This document shows positions 33,826-42,381 of a stretch of DNA of 64,000 nucleotides, one piece after another. A program made the position numbers and the translations under genes. This stretch comes from Acidobacteria bacterium SCN 69-37. Lineage in GTDB: Bacteria > Acidobacteriota > Vicinamibacteria > Vicinamibacterales > SCN-69-37. The notes beneath the pieces are model-generated. The model ran no database searches and was not told the DNA's origin. It saw only the letters and a list, made by a program, of their open reading frames with translations. The stretch lies in NCBI GenBank assembly GCA_001724025.1, contig MEDJ01000025.1, positions 1 through 64,000 of the forward strand, written 5' to 3'. Numbering within the stretch: the stretch's first letter is position 1; each line of letters starts with the position of its first letter.

Positions 33826-34689
33826 TCATCTCCGCACCAGCACGAGTTCGCCCATCGAATACTCGACGACCACGTCCGCCCCGTGATTCCCGGCGATCGC
33901 TGCAAGTTCGACGTCCAGCGTCGCCAGTTCCCTTCTGTCGAGTGACGCGGCCAGCGGATCGTGACGCCACGTCATCAGGTTAAGCCGGTGCAGCTCCGCC
34001 ATCCGATCGCCCGGCAGGACGAAGCGTCGTTCGCCCGAGTACCGCACGTCGTACAGCCCTGGATCGGGTAACGCGGCGAGGCCTCGTCCCATGTCCAGTC
34101 GTTGCCCATGACGCTGCTGCAGGTCAGCGACCAGTTCGTAGTAGCGCGCGAGCGCCGGGTGACTGCCGGCCATCGCGGCAGTCTCCTGAAGGAGGCCCAC
34201 CGCGCCAGGTGCCAGATAACCTGCCCATGTCGACAGCGCATCACCGGGTTCCGGCAGATGCGTCAACAGGAATCGCGAATAGAGAACATCGGCCGGCGGC
34301 AGGTCCGCCGCGACCTCGCGGTGCGGCCGCCTGATGTCGCCCAGACGAAAGGCGACGTTTGGCAGAGGCGACCGCTGCGCGTCGTTGATGAATGGCCGCG
34401 AATGATCGATGCCCGTGACGCGCGCGGCCGGCACGATCGCGGCCAGCTGGCGCGTCGTGTGACCGGGACCACAGGCCATGTCCAGCAGGTGCGCAACCGG
34501 ACGGGGCACGTGTGCGGACACGAACGCCTCGAGCGACGGCCGGAAGAGATCCGCCAGGCGTTGCAACCGTCTCGCAGCCATCCGGTTGTCGCCGAACGTA
34601 TAATGACCGCGCGTCGTCGTCTTGTCGTGATCGGGTAGGGGCACGGTGTCGCATCGGTCGGCCCGGACCTCGCAATCCCACGCGAACAT
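33826..34689 (-). CDS. SAM-dependent methyltransferase
   Basis: A 287-aa class I methyltransferase. Motif I is LLDMACGPGHTTRQLAA (about residues 68-84), followed by VTGIDHSRPF (acidic end of beta-2) and GDIRRPHRE, then PADVLYSRFLLTHLPEPG. The C-terminal half is an additional helical and beta domain. It is probably a small-molecule methyltransferase; the substrate is unknown. The ATG at 34689 is preferred to a TTG one codon upstream. It lies alone between the two heptad-repeat genes, on the opposite strand. Confidence 0.86.
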   Translation of the reverse strand: MFAWDCEVRADRCDTVPLPDHDKTTTRGHYTFGDNRMAARRLQRLADLFRPSLEAFVSAHVPRPVAHLLDMACGPGHTTRQLAAIVPAARVTGIDHSRPFINDAQRSPLPNVAFRLGDIRRPHREVAADLPPADVLYSRFLLTHLPEPGDALSTWAGYLAPGAVGLLQETAAMAGSHPALARYYELVADLQQRHGQRLDMGRGLAALPDPGLYDVRYSGERRFVLPGDRMAELHRLNLMTWRHDPLAASLDRRELATLDVELAAIAGNHGADVVVEYSMGELVLVRR

Positions 34690-34963
34690 CAACGGATCGA
34701 GAGGCGCCTGCCGGCCGCCTCTCCTTCGTCTAGGGATACCTGGAACGTAGATTCAATGACTGGTGGCGTCCGGTGCTAGAAACAGCACCACCACCATCGG
34801 CGCAGCATCTGACCGCCGGGACGACTCCCGAAGCGCGATGGACCGGTGTGCACCATGCCGGACATGGTGCGCCCGCAATCGCGCCGTTGTCAACACGACG
34901 GGCCTGGCGAATCGCGGAACGTCACGCACATGTCCACGCGATCGGCTCGGCAGAAGAGCGATC

Positions 34964-35119
34964 GCAGTTTCTGCGATCACGCCGGACGCTCGGTACGCAC
35001 TTTCTGCGACCGACATCAGAATTGCTGGGCTTTTTAAGGCCGAAAACGGGCACGCTCCGTGCTCTCTCTCCAGCACTTGCGTCGTCAGGTGGACGACGGT
35101 AGGGTCAGGAGGGACGGGC
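34964..35119 (+). promoter_or_regulatory. structured 5-prime leader of heptad-repeat gene 2
   Basis: Counterpart of the leader at 32753. It has GCAGTTTCTGC near 34971, hairpin GCACG-CTC-CGTGC (35050-35062), hairpin CGTCGTC-AGGTG-GACGACG (35080-35098), then TAGGGTCAGGAGG before the GTG at 35120. Loop sequences differ from copy 1 while both stems are unchanged. Confidence 0.5.
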
Positions 35120-35614
35120 GTGGAGACGATTGAACAGCGTGTAAAGAAGCTCGAGGTGGCCGTGGACGTACAACAGCAACTGCTCTCGGACATCCGGAAC
35201 GATCTGCGGGGGTTCCGCGAGGACGCCGGTGCGCGCTTCGTCCGAATCGACGCTCACTTCGTGCGGATCGAGGACCGCTTCACCCAGATCGATGCCCGCT
35301 TCGAGCAGGTCGACGCCCGTTTCGAGCGGATCGACGCTCGCTTCGCGCGAATCGACGCCCGTTTCGAGCAAGTCGACGCCCGCTTCGCGCAGGTCGATGC
35401 TCGCTTCGTGCAGGTCGACGCCCGCTTCGTGCAGCTCGAGCAGAAGATGGACGGCGGTTTTGCGAGGCTCGATCAGCGGATCGACGGACTGGACCGGAAA
35501 GTCGATACCGGCTTCGCAAGCATTCGACACGACATGAGCGTCCAGTTCCAGTGGATCCTCGGCATCACGTTGACCGGCATGATCACGGTGGTGGTCGCGA
35601 TTCTCGCGCAGTGA
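35120..35614 (+). CDS. heptad-repeat coiled-coil protein with C-terminal TM anchor (copy 2)
   Basis: A 164-aa paralogue of the protein at 32910. The shared N-terminus is TIEQRVKKLEVAVDVQQQLL. The centre is an almost perfect seven-residue repeat, IDARFEQ-VDARFER-IDARFAR, at least ten times, giving a continuous coiled coil. The C-terminal anchor is QFQWILGITLTGMITVVVAILAQ. Copy 1 has an 11+7-residue pattern instead, so the ends are conserved while the repeat core has been rebuilt. The GTG start follows AGGAGG. The function is unknown. The encoded surface is likely oligomeric and membrane-bound. Confidence 0.75.
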   Translation: METIEQRVKKLEVAVDVQQQLLSDIRNDLRGFREDAGARFVRIDAHFVRIEDRFTQIDARFEQVDARFERIDARFARIDARFEQVDARFAQVDARFVQVDARFVQLEQKMDGGFARLDQRIDGLDRKVDTGFASIRHDMSVQFQWILGITLTGMITVVVAILAQ

Positions 35615-35661
35615 GCGTCGCGTCCTGGACGTGGCACCATACCGCGCCCGGGACGAAAGGT

Positions 35662-36309
35662 TCAGAACCGCCGCCCGATCCCGACCGAGAGGCGCGTCAC
35701 CGTGGTGGCCTGCCCTGACGTCTGGATCCGGAGGACGCGCACGCTGGCGTCGACCGTCCACGCATCGCGGTCCAGCAGCACACCAAGACCGCCGCCAAAC
35801 GCCGGCCGTACGGCACTCCCCGTCACATCCTCGCCGAGCGTGACGCCGTACTGCTCGAGCTTCTCGGTGACGTCCGTACCGCCCAGTTCGAAGGTCGGCT
35901 GCAGCGTCACGCGGGCGATACCCGCCTGCACGGCCACGTACGGCCGAAGCGCCGAGGACTCGGCCAGCAGGAAACGCGCGCCAACCGTGAACGACGTCGC
36001 CGGCGCGTCGATCGTCCCGGTCGCCGCCTGCCCCTGCCTGGCGGCCAGGTGCGCCGCAACCGCTTCGACCGTCTCGACCCGTCGTCGCGTGACGACGTCG
36101 CCGAACCAGGCGGCCTCGCCGAACACATGGACGCGCGCCGAGCGAGCGGAGGCCAGTTCGATACCACCCACCGGGCCCGCGTGCTCGACAGCCGACACGC
36201 CGCCAAACACGCCGAGCGACAGCCCCTCGTGCGACTGGGCACTGGCCGTGCCCGTTGTCACCATCACCAGGGCCAGCACGGACACGACACACCAGACACG
36301 GGACATCAT
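35662..36309 (-). CDS. outer-membrane beta-barrel protein
   Basis: About 215 aa: a signal peptide (VVSVLALVMVTTGTASAQ), then alternating beta-strands with Gly-rich turns (GVFGGVSAVEHAGPVGG, FTVGARFLLAES) and a terminal strand ending in Phe (RLSVGIGRRF), typical of small outer-membrane barrels. I chose the ATG at 36309, which gives a normal signal peptide with GAGGAG upstream. An ATG at 36345 overlapping the previous gene's stop is also possible. It is co-directional with the lipoprotein gene just upstream. No specific function. Confidence 0.78.
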   Translation of the reverse strand: MMSRVWCVVSVLALVMVTTGTASAQSHEGLSLGVFGGVSAVEHAGPVGGIELASARSARVHVFGEAAWFGDVVTRRRVETVEAVAAHLAARQGQAATGTIDAPATSFTVGARFLLAESSALRPYVAVQAGIARVTLQPTFELGGTDVTEKLEQYGVTLGEDVTGSAVRPAFGGGLGVLLDRDAWTVDASVRVLRIQTSGQATTVTRLSVGIGRRF

Positions 36310-36344
36310 CGGCACGCGACTCCTCGAAAACGAAGGGGACGTCA

Positions 36345-37544
36345 TCACCGGACTCCTGCCGGCGTGTTGATCCCGCCGACCTTCCAGGGCACGACCACGA
36401 CGTTGGAACGCTCGTCGAGCGTCCGACCGGACGGCCACGTCCGCGCCGGCGTGCTCATCATGTAGCCGACGAACTCTCCCCGCTTCGGCACCCAGTCGCT
36501 CATCGGCCCACCCCACGAACCGTCGGGCCCGATCGACTCGGACATCTGGCCGTCCTTGCAGATCTGGTTCGGACGGACCCACTCACCGGCACCGCCGTAC
36601 CACTTGCCGCCGATGTACGCGAAGTACCACTGCGTCCCCTCCGTCGCAACGTCCTCCTGGCCGAGGAACGGCGCCGGCGGCCAGATGCCGCGCTTCGTGT
36701 GATTGATGCACATGTAGCCCTCGAGCCCGTCCTGATCCACTTCGATGATGCGCGCCGTCTCCGGCCACGCCGACGGATTGACGAAACGCTGATAGTCGAC
36801 CGTGCGCAGGTCGATGGTCACCGTGGTGCGCGCCTGCCGCACCGTGGAGAACGGCCCGGTCACGCTGTTGGCGGTATCGATCGCCTGCGCGCGCCAGTAG
36901 ACGGTGGTGTCTTCGGGCAGACTCTGCGACAAGGTGATCGACGTCTCGCCGGCGCCCTCGGGCACGGTTGCCGACATCAGGGTGGTCGTGAACGCCTGCG
37001 AGGCCGAGAACTCGAAGCGATAGGTGATCGCCGCCGCCGCATCGCTGCGATCGACGTTCCTGACGGTGAAGGTGCCGAGCGGCGCGACGTAGTCGCTCGC
37101 GGCAGGGCTCACGAGCGCGGGCGCACTCAGCGTGACCGCCGCGCCGATCGTGAACTTCGCCGGCTGCGTGAATACGCCGACCGTATCGGCGCTCTTCGTG
37201 CGGACGCGCCAGTAGTAGTCGCGCCCGGGCGCCAGCGGGTCGAGCACGACGGACGTGCGTCCGGCCCCCTGCGGAACGTCCTTCGACGCCACGACCGACG
37301 CGAACGCGGCGTCCGATGCGACCTCGAAGCTGTACGTGACATCGTCACCGGCACCGGTGACGAAGGCGTTTTCGATGCTGAGCGTCACCGGCTGGCTGGC
37401 GTTCGGAATCGAGGTGCCGTTGGCCGGCAATGCCGGCGTCGGCGTCGTGACCGTGGCGGCTCCACTCGGCGTGACGGGAGACTTCGAACAGGAGATGAGG
37501 ACCGCGGCCGTGATCAGGGTAGCGACAAGACACGTCGTGCGCAT
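36345..37544 (-). CDS. lipoprotein with two fibronectin-III-like domains
   Basis: A 399-aa protein with a lipobox (TAAVLISC). Two fibronectin type III-like repeats follow, about residues 30-135 and 138-245, each ending in an RAQ/RVRT-type strand (YYWRVRTKSADTVGVF, VYWRAQAIDTANSV). A C-terminal domain of about 150 residues is rich in Trp and contains MCINHTKRGIWPPAPF. Such proteins are common on the surface of Acidobacteriota; binding of a carbohydrate or protein is plausible but not shown. It is followed directly by the beta-barrel gene. Confidence 0.8.
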   Translation of the reverse strand: MRTTCLVATLITAAVLISCSKSPVTPSGAATVTTPTPALPANGTSIPNASQPVTLSIENAFVTGAGDDVTYSFEVASDAAFASVVASKDVPQGAGRTSVVLDPLAPGRDYYWRVRTKSADTVGVFTQPAKFTIGAAVTLSAPALVSPAASDYVAPLGTFTVRNVDRSDAAAAITYRFEFSASQAFTTTLMSATVPEGAGETSITLSQSLPEDTTVYWRAQAIDTANSVTGPFSTVRQARTTVTIDLRTVDYQRFVNPSAWPETARIIEVDQDGLEGYMCINHTKRGIWPPAPFLGQEDVATEGTQWYFAYIGGKWYGGAGEWVRPNQICKDGQMSESIGPDGSWGGPMSDWVPKRGEFVGYMMSTPARTWPSGRTLDERSNVVVVPWKVGGINTPAGVR

Positions 37545-37668
37545 CCGGACATCCTATATCGGTGAGGGTCTTCTTGTGCTGATATTCGATCCACGGACAT
37601 TTATCGCGTAGAAAATATGTCGCCTGGTGGCCGCACGACCGCGCGGTATCGCGTACAATGCCGGCATC

Positions 37669-38166
37669 GTGCCAGCCCCTACCGCTTCGAAGCGTGCCCG
37701 CGGCCGGCCGACAAAGTTCGGCCGGCCATCGAAAGCCGTCACCGTCACGCTGCCGGAAGACGTGCTCGATCATCTGCGGGGTCTCGACGCCGATCTCGGC
37801 CGGGCCATCGTCCGCGTCACCGAGAAGCAGCGTCCGGCGAGACCCTCGACGCCCAGGGCCGCCGAGGTCTCGCGCTACGGCAGGAATGCCGTGATCGTGG
37901 TCACGCCGCTGCGGGCCCTGAAGCGCCTGCCGGGGATCGAACTCGTTCCCATCGGCGACGGTCGCGCCCTGATCAGCCTGGCGCCGGGCCGGTCGATTCC
38001 CGAGTTCGAGCTCGAAGTCCGCGATGCTGCGGCCGAACCCGGGCTTCCCGCGGCCGAACGCGACGCCCTCACCGACATCGCGTCCATCCTCAAGGGCACC
38101 CGCGCCAGGGGCGGCGCCCGTGCACGCGAACGGACGATCATCGTGCTCGAATCATCGCGCCGGTAA
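37669..38166 (+). CDS. DNA-binding-like protein, AT-hook plus ribbon-helix-helix segment
   Basis: About 165 aa. The N-terminus KRARGRPTKFGRPSK contains two GRP AT-hook cores. KAVTVTLPEDVLDHLRGLDA next to it reads as a ribbon-helix-helix (MetJ/Arc-type) segment. The C-terminal 100 residues form a separate small domain (NAVIVVTPLRALKRLPGIEL). I chose the GTG at 37669: a TACAAT box ends nine bases upstream of it, so the message may be nearly leaderless. The target genes are unknown. No family name is assigned. Confidence 0.6.
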   Translation: MPAPTASKRARGRPTKFGRPSKAVTVTLPEDVLDHLRGLDADLGRAIVRVTEKQRPARPSTPRAAEVSRYGRNAVIVVTPLRALKRLPGIELVPIGDGRALISLAPGRSIPEFELEVRDAAAEPGLPAAERDALTDIASILKGTRARGGARARERTIIVLESSRR

Positions 38167-38295
38167 GGACACGCACTCGCTCGGAGCGATTCAGTCGGAC
38201 TCGGTCGAAAAGGACGAGTCCCACGCGCGCGTTGGGATCACATCCGCCCTATGCGGGAGCGGACGTCGACGACTCGTCATAGAATCCGGTGGGCC

Positions 38296-39564
38296 ATGGC
38301 CATCCGCACGCGATGTCGTCCTGACGCGCTATCCCTGCTGGTGCTGCTCGGTACCGCACCGGCCGCGCACGCGCAGGTCGATCCACAGGTCGCGCAGCGC
38401 TATTTCGACGAGGCGACGACGATCTGCGAGCGCGACGCGGGCCGGCTATGGGGCGTCTCGCTCTGCGGTCCCATGATCATCGGCGATCCGTCGACGGGCA
38501 CGCGCGCGACCAGCCAGCCCGAACCGGCCGAGCCGCCGCCCCGCTTTCCCGGTTTCGCCGACGGTCCGGTCGCCTGGGCCGGCCTGCGCTGGTTCTACTT
38601 CCCCTTGCCGCTCCTCGCGCATGCGGACGACGACGTCCGCCAGCAGACGATGGTCCACGGACTGTTCCATCGCATCCAGCCCGAACTGGCGTTCTCGCAG
38701 GGCAACGAGGACGGGTTCAACGAACACCTCGACACGATCGAGGGGCGCATCTCCATCCAGCTCGAATGGCGGGCGCTTCGTCGCGCGATCGACTCGACAG
38801 GGGCAGACAGGGCCGAGGCGATCGCCGATGCCCTGGCCTTCAGGCGTGAACGCCGCCGCCTGTTTCCCGGTGCCGCGGACAACGAGCGTCGCGACGAAAT
38901 TCGCGAAGGTCTTGCGTCCTACACGGGCATCGCCGCCTGGGCCGACTCGCCAGCCGATGCCCGGCGGGCAGCCGCGGCCGGACTGAGCGGGGGCGACTGG
39001 TCGTTCGTCGGGAACTTCGAGGCGGCCTCGGGCCCGGCCTATGGCGTCCTGCTCGACGACCTCATGCCGGCATGGCGTCAGCAGTTGCGTGGCACATCGG
39101 ATCTCGGCGACTTGCTCGCCGCAGCCACGAATGGCCAGCCGACGACCGGCATGGCCGCTGCCACGGCGCGCTATGACGGCGCGACGCTGCGAGCGACGGA
39201 GGAGGCGCGCGACCGGGCACAGCAGGCGCGCCGCGCGGAGTTGCGCCAGCGCTTCGTCGACGGCCCGGTGTTGACGATGCCTGCTGCCGGCAGCGGCACC
39301 AGCGACACCACCGGCAGCGTGGGCATCCCGGGGGTGGGAACGGTGCTGTTCCGTACGTTCACGCTGTCCGCGCCGTGGGGCCGCCTCACCGCGCACGATG
39401 GTGTGCTGCGCGCGGCCGACGGGACGACGCTGTCTGTTCCCGTGACCGAGCCGCTGGCGGGAACGACGCTGAAAGGCCGTGACTGGAGCGCCACGCTGAA
39501 CCCCGGATGGATCGTGCGGCCGGCCCCACGCCCCGGATCTTTCGTCATCGCACGTGACAATTGA
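38296..39564 (+). CDS. secreted protein of unknown function
   Basis: A 422-aa protein with a signal peptide (LSLLVLLGTAPAAHAQ). The centre contains MVHGLFHRIQPEL followed about 30 residues later by NEHLDTIEGRISIQLEWRAL, an arrangement of His and Glu like that of metal-dependent hydrolases, though not a recognised zincin motif. The C-terminal 90 residues form a beta-rich domain. Two Cys near residue 40 may form a disulfide in the periplasm. I do not recognise the family. It is probably monocistronic. Confidence 0.65.
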   Translation: MAIRTRCRPDALSLLVLLGTAPAAHAQVDPQVAQRYFDEATTICERDAGRLWGVSLCGPMIIGDPSTGTRATSQPEPAEPPPRFPGFADGPVAWAGLRWFYFPLPLLAHADDDVRQQTMVHGLFHRIQPELAFSQGNEDGFNEHLDTIEGRISIQLEWRALRRAIDSTGADRAEAIADALAFRRERRRLFPGAADNERRDEIREGLASYTGIAAWADSPADARRAAAAGLSGGDWSFVGNFEAASGPAYGVLLDDLMPAWRQQLRGTSDLGDLLAAATNGQPTTGMAAATARYDGATLRATEEARDRAQQARRAELRQRFVDGPVLTMPAAGSGTSDTTGSVGIPGVGTVLFRTFTLSAPWGRLTAHDGVLRAADGTTLSVPVTEPLAGTTLKGRDWSATLNPGWIVRPAPRPGSFVIARDN

Positions 39565-39670
39565 CCAACGCGGCCGGAGCCTTCTTTTCCCGAGTGGCCG
39601 AACCACGCCTCCCAGCCTTCCCGCCTCCTCCCAGCCTGCCGCCTCCCCGCCTCCCCGCACCACCACAAGT

Positions 39671-39685
39671 TCTTTATGATATAAA
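39671..39685. promoter_or_regulatory. AT-rich palindrome upstream of the beta-lactamase-like gene
   Basis: CTTTAT-GAT-ATAAAG is a perfect palindrome in otherwise GC-rich DNA, 66 bp upstream of the GTG at 39751. It may be an operator or part of the promoter. No other copy was noticed in the window. Confidence 0.4.
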
Positions 39686-39750
39686 GTCACGAGGGTGTCG
39701 GCGCCCTCTCGCGGCCGGCAATCCCCCTCGACTTCCAGGAGTCCTCACAC

Positions 39751-40776
39751 GTGACAGCTTCCGCACCCAACAGCGTGAAGGCGATTATGCTCCTCGTCCT
39801 CGGTCTGGTCATTGCCGCGATGGGCGTGTACGTCGCCAGCGCGGGCGATGCGCCCGGCGCAGCAGTCCTGGGATTCGTGCTGATGCTGGTGGCCATCGGG
39901 CTTGGCGTGCGGGCCATCCGCAACCGGCTGTCGACGCGAGTCTGGCGCGCGGCGATCGCGATTGGGGTGATCGTCGCCGGTCTCGCCGCGTTTCTCACCC
40001 ACGGGGTCAGTATCACCGCGCCGCTCTTCGCCCAGGCGCCCGACGTGCCGTCGTCCAGCGAGGCGACATCCTCACCGGAATGGGCGACCGCCATCGAGCG
40101 CGCGCAAGCGGCAGCGCGGGCGGCGGTCATTGCGCAGAATCTCCCCGGCCTCTCGGTGGCCGTCGGCACAGGCGTGGACGTCATCTGGGCCGAAGGCTTT
40201 GGCTGGCGGGATGTCGTCACCAGGACGCCCGTGACGCCTGCGACGCGTTTCAACATCGGCACCGCGGCACAGGTGATCACTCCTGCCGGCGCGACGTCCC
40301 TCGGACTGCGCCAGACTGGGACAGATCCGGCGACCGCATGGAGTCCGGAACACGTCGGCGAGCCCGAGGAAGATTTCCCCGGTTTCACCGCCATCCATGA
40401 CCTCATCCTCAGGCCGATCGGCATCAGCGCCCCGCGGCAGCCGTTGCCGCACGACCGCGCGACGTTCTACGTGCCGGCCACGTTCTGGCACGACGTCACC
40501 ACCGATCCCCGTCGCGGGCGACGCCTCATGTACATGCGCGACCTCGCCTGCTGCGCCGACGGCCTGGCCTTCGCCTCCACCCCCTCCGACGTCGTCCGCT
40601 TCGCGCTTGCGACGCATGCCGGCAGCGTCGACGGCGACCTCGCCGGCGGCCGCGTCATGTCACTCCTCACGCGCCCCGACAGCGGAGTCGTCGTCGCCGT
40701 GATGTCGAACATCGCGTTCGCCCACACGACCGAACTCGCCCGGCAGATCGCCGACGATTTCGCTACGCCCAGGTAG
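39751..40776 (+). CDS. degenerate serine beta-lactamase-family protein
   Basis: A 341-aa protein. Three N-terminal hydrophobic helices (IMLLVLGLVIAAMGVYVA, GAAVLGFVLMLVAIGLG, AIAIGVIVAGLAAFL) precede a class C beta-lactamase/DD-peptidase-like domain (NLPGLSVAVGTGVDVIWAEG, TPATRFNIGTAAQVITPAGA). At the place where FRIGSVSK-type SxxK should be, the sequence is IGTAAQVIT, so both the nucleophile Ser and the Lys are missing. The domain also lacks the usual YxN segment and is shorter than the about 350-residue catalytic domain. It looks like a pseudo-enzyme or a decaying gene. GTG start with a CAGGAG site. Confidence 0.7.
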   Translation: MTASAPNSVKAIMLLVLGLVIAAMGVYVASAGDAPGAAVLGFVLMLVAIGLGVRAIRNRLSTRVWRAAIAIGVIVAGLAAFLTHGVSITAPLFAQAPDVPSSSEATSSPEWATAIERAQAAARAAVIAQNLPGLSVAVGTGVDVIWAEGFGWRDVVTRTPVTPATRFNIGTAAQVITPAGATSLGLRQTGTDPATAWSPEHVGEPEEDFPGFTAIHDLILRPIGISAPRQPLPHDRATFYVPATFWHDVTTDPRRGRRLMYMRDLACCADGLAFASTPSDVVRFALATHAGSVDGDLAGGRVMSLLTRPDSGVVVAVMSNIAFAHTTELARQIADDFATPR

Positions 40777-40925
40777 CCGAGTTCGACGGGCTCCTGGTGG
40801 GCTCGTCACGGCAGGCCTCGGCCATTTTCCGGCATCGCACGACACACAACGACGACACAGCACCGCGCGCGGGCCACGGCGTGCAGGCATGATGCTTGCG
40901 GTCGCTCGTCTGCGGAGGTGAACCG

Positions 40926-41105
40926 ATGCCGGACGAACACAAGCGAAAAGAACCGCATTCGCCGGAGCCGCGCAGGAAGGCGCCAGGACAGAAGAGCCCG
41001 GAGATCAAGGCGCCGGCCAACGAGCCCGAGGCCATCGAACCGCCAGACAAGGACCGCGACTACGAACCACCGGATCCCGACGATCCGCAACGCTCAGGGA
41101 CGTAG
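40926..41105 (+). CDS. small disordered charged protein
   Basis: A 59-aa protein preceded by a strong ribosome site (GGAGGTGA) and ATG at 40926. It is composed almost wholly of Lys, Glu, Asp and Pro (PDEHKRKEPHSPEPRRK, then PPDKDRDYEPPDPDDP), so it should be unstructured. No family is recognised. The good ribosome site is the main reason for the call. Confidence 0.5.
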   Translation: MPDEHKRKEPHSPEPRRKAPGQKSPEIKAPANEPEAIEPPDKDRDYEPPDPDDPQRSGT

Positions 41106-41240
41106 GTTGCACGACGGGCTTGCTCATAGCCACACGGCGCCGCGACCGTTCTACCCGCGTAGGATCGACGCACGTGCCGGATCGAGACGCCTCGTCGGAA
41201 GGCCGTCGGCATGCTTCGCAGATCGCGCGCCCCTCCGCAA

Positions 41241-41429
41241 GGGAGCGGATATACGCGGGCTGGCGACGTGTGAGCCACGCGGCAGCGTCAGTTTGAAGAA
41301 CACCGCGGAGGCGGTGTGGATGTGGCGTGGGGATGGGGGTCCCCACGCGTTTGGCCCCGTGGACCTGTCCGCCGCAGCCGTGTTCTTCCCGTGTGGCGAA
41401 CCGTCGCCAGACCGCGCATGTCCGCTCCC
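41241..41429. repeat. 190-bp inverted-repeat (MITE-like) element, copy 2
   Basis: It starts GGGAGCGGATATACGCGGGC and ends CGCGCATGTCCGCTCCC. The two ends pair over about 28 bp with few mismatches, and further inside GAAGAACAC pairs with GTGTTCTTC. The core has GGGGATGGGGGTCCCC. No target-site duplication is visible. It encodes nothing. Confidence 0.85.
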
Positions 41430-41596
41430 GCTCTAGGCTGATACGCGCCTCCGCTCAGTCGCTTCGGCGGGCAAGCTGGGGTCGGCTCCTATGCTTCATC
41501 GTTTCCCTGGACTTGAAGGTCCGGGTCTCCATTGCGACACACGCGCGGCTCGATCAAACAGATTGGGCACTCGGTACAATGCACACCGGGGGTGTG

Positions 41597-42118
41597 ATGT
41601 CGATTCGCATGGACGGAATCTCGTTGCCGCGACGGATTGCCGGCGTCGGCATCTTGGCGCTTTCGTTGTTCATCGTCGCCTGCGGACAACCGAGCTCGAC
41701 GCCTGCACCACCAGCACACGACCCCACGCAGGATGAGGCGCAAATCAGGGCCGCCGCAGCCCGGATTTGGGCAGGCGTCGCCGGCAATGACGCCGCAGCA
41801 GCGCTCGCCGAATATTCTGAGGACGCCATGCTGCTCGGGACGGGCATGGCCACGGTACGAGGCAAGGCGGCGATCACCGAGCAGCTCACCGGCCTCTTCA
41901 ACGCAGTCTCTTTTCGTGAAGTGGTCGGAACGGTGTCGGACATCATGGTGAGCGGAGACCTGGGCGTCGAGACTGGAACGTATTCATGGACCATCGTGCC
42001 TGCCTCGGGCGCTGCCTCCCCCGATGTCGGGAAATACGTGCACGTCTGGAAGAGGCAGGGGAATGGCGCCTGGCAGGTGGTCAGGTACGTGGTCAACTCC
42101 GACAAGCCGGCGCCGTAG
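41597..42118 (+). CDS. lipoprotein with SnoaL/DUF4440-like domain
   Basis: A 173-aa protein with a lipobox (LSLFIVAC) and a Pro-rich linker, followed by a cone-shaped alpha+beta domain of the NTF2-like SnoaL/DUF4440 type: DEAQIRAAAARIWAGVAGND, ALAEYSEDAMLLGTG, VRGKAAI, and the ending KYVHVWKRQGNGAWQVVRYV. These domains serve as isomerases, hydrolases or ligand binders; the active residues are not conserved enough to say. The ATG at 41597 is preferred to one at 41579; TACAAT just upstream may be a -10 box. It lies between two copies of the inverted-repeat element. Confidence 0.78.
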   Translation: MSIRMDGISLPRRIAGVGILALSLFIVACGQPSSTPAPPAHDPTQDEAQIRAAAARIWAGVAGNDAAAALAEYSEDAMLLGTGMATVRGKAAITEQLTGLFNAVSFREVVGTVSDIMVSGDLGVETGTYSWTIVPASGAASPDVGKYVHVWKRQGNGAWQVVRYVVNSDKPAP

Positions 42119-42191
42119 AACGCTTGCGCCTGCTCGCCGCGTGCAACCGGGTATCGTTCGCGCCGCATGTCGTGTCTCTCCGTCTCGATGA

Positions 42192-42381
42192 GGGAGCGGA
42201 CATACGCGGGCTGGCGACGTGTGAGCCACACGGCAGCGTCAGGCACGAAGAACGCGGCAGAGGCGGTGTGGATGTGGCGTGGGGATGGGGGTCCCCGCGG
42301 GTTTGGCCCCGTGGACCGGTCCGCCGCAGCCGTGTTCTTCCCGCGTGGCGAGCCGTTGCCAGACCGCACATGTCCGCTCCC
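42192..42381. repeat. 190-bp inverted-repeat (MITE-like) element, copy 3
   Basis: It starts GGGAGCGGACATACGCGGGC and ends ATGTCCGCTCCC; the outer 12 bp are a perfect inverted repeat. Inside it matches copy 2 closely (GTGGATGTGGCGTGGGGATG, GGTCCCC, GTTCTTCCC). It begins 73 bp after the end of the lipoprotein gene. Confidence 0.87.
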
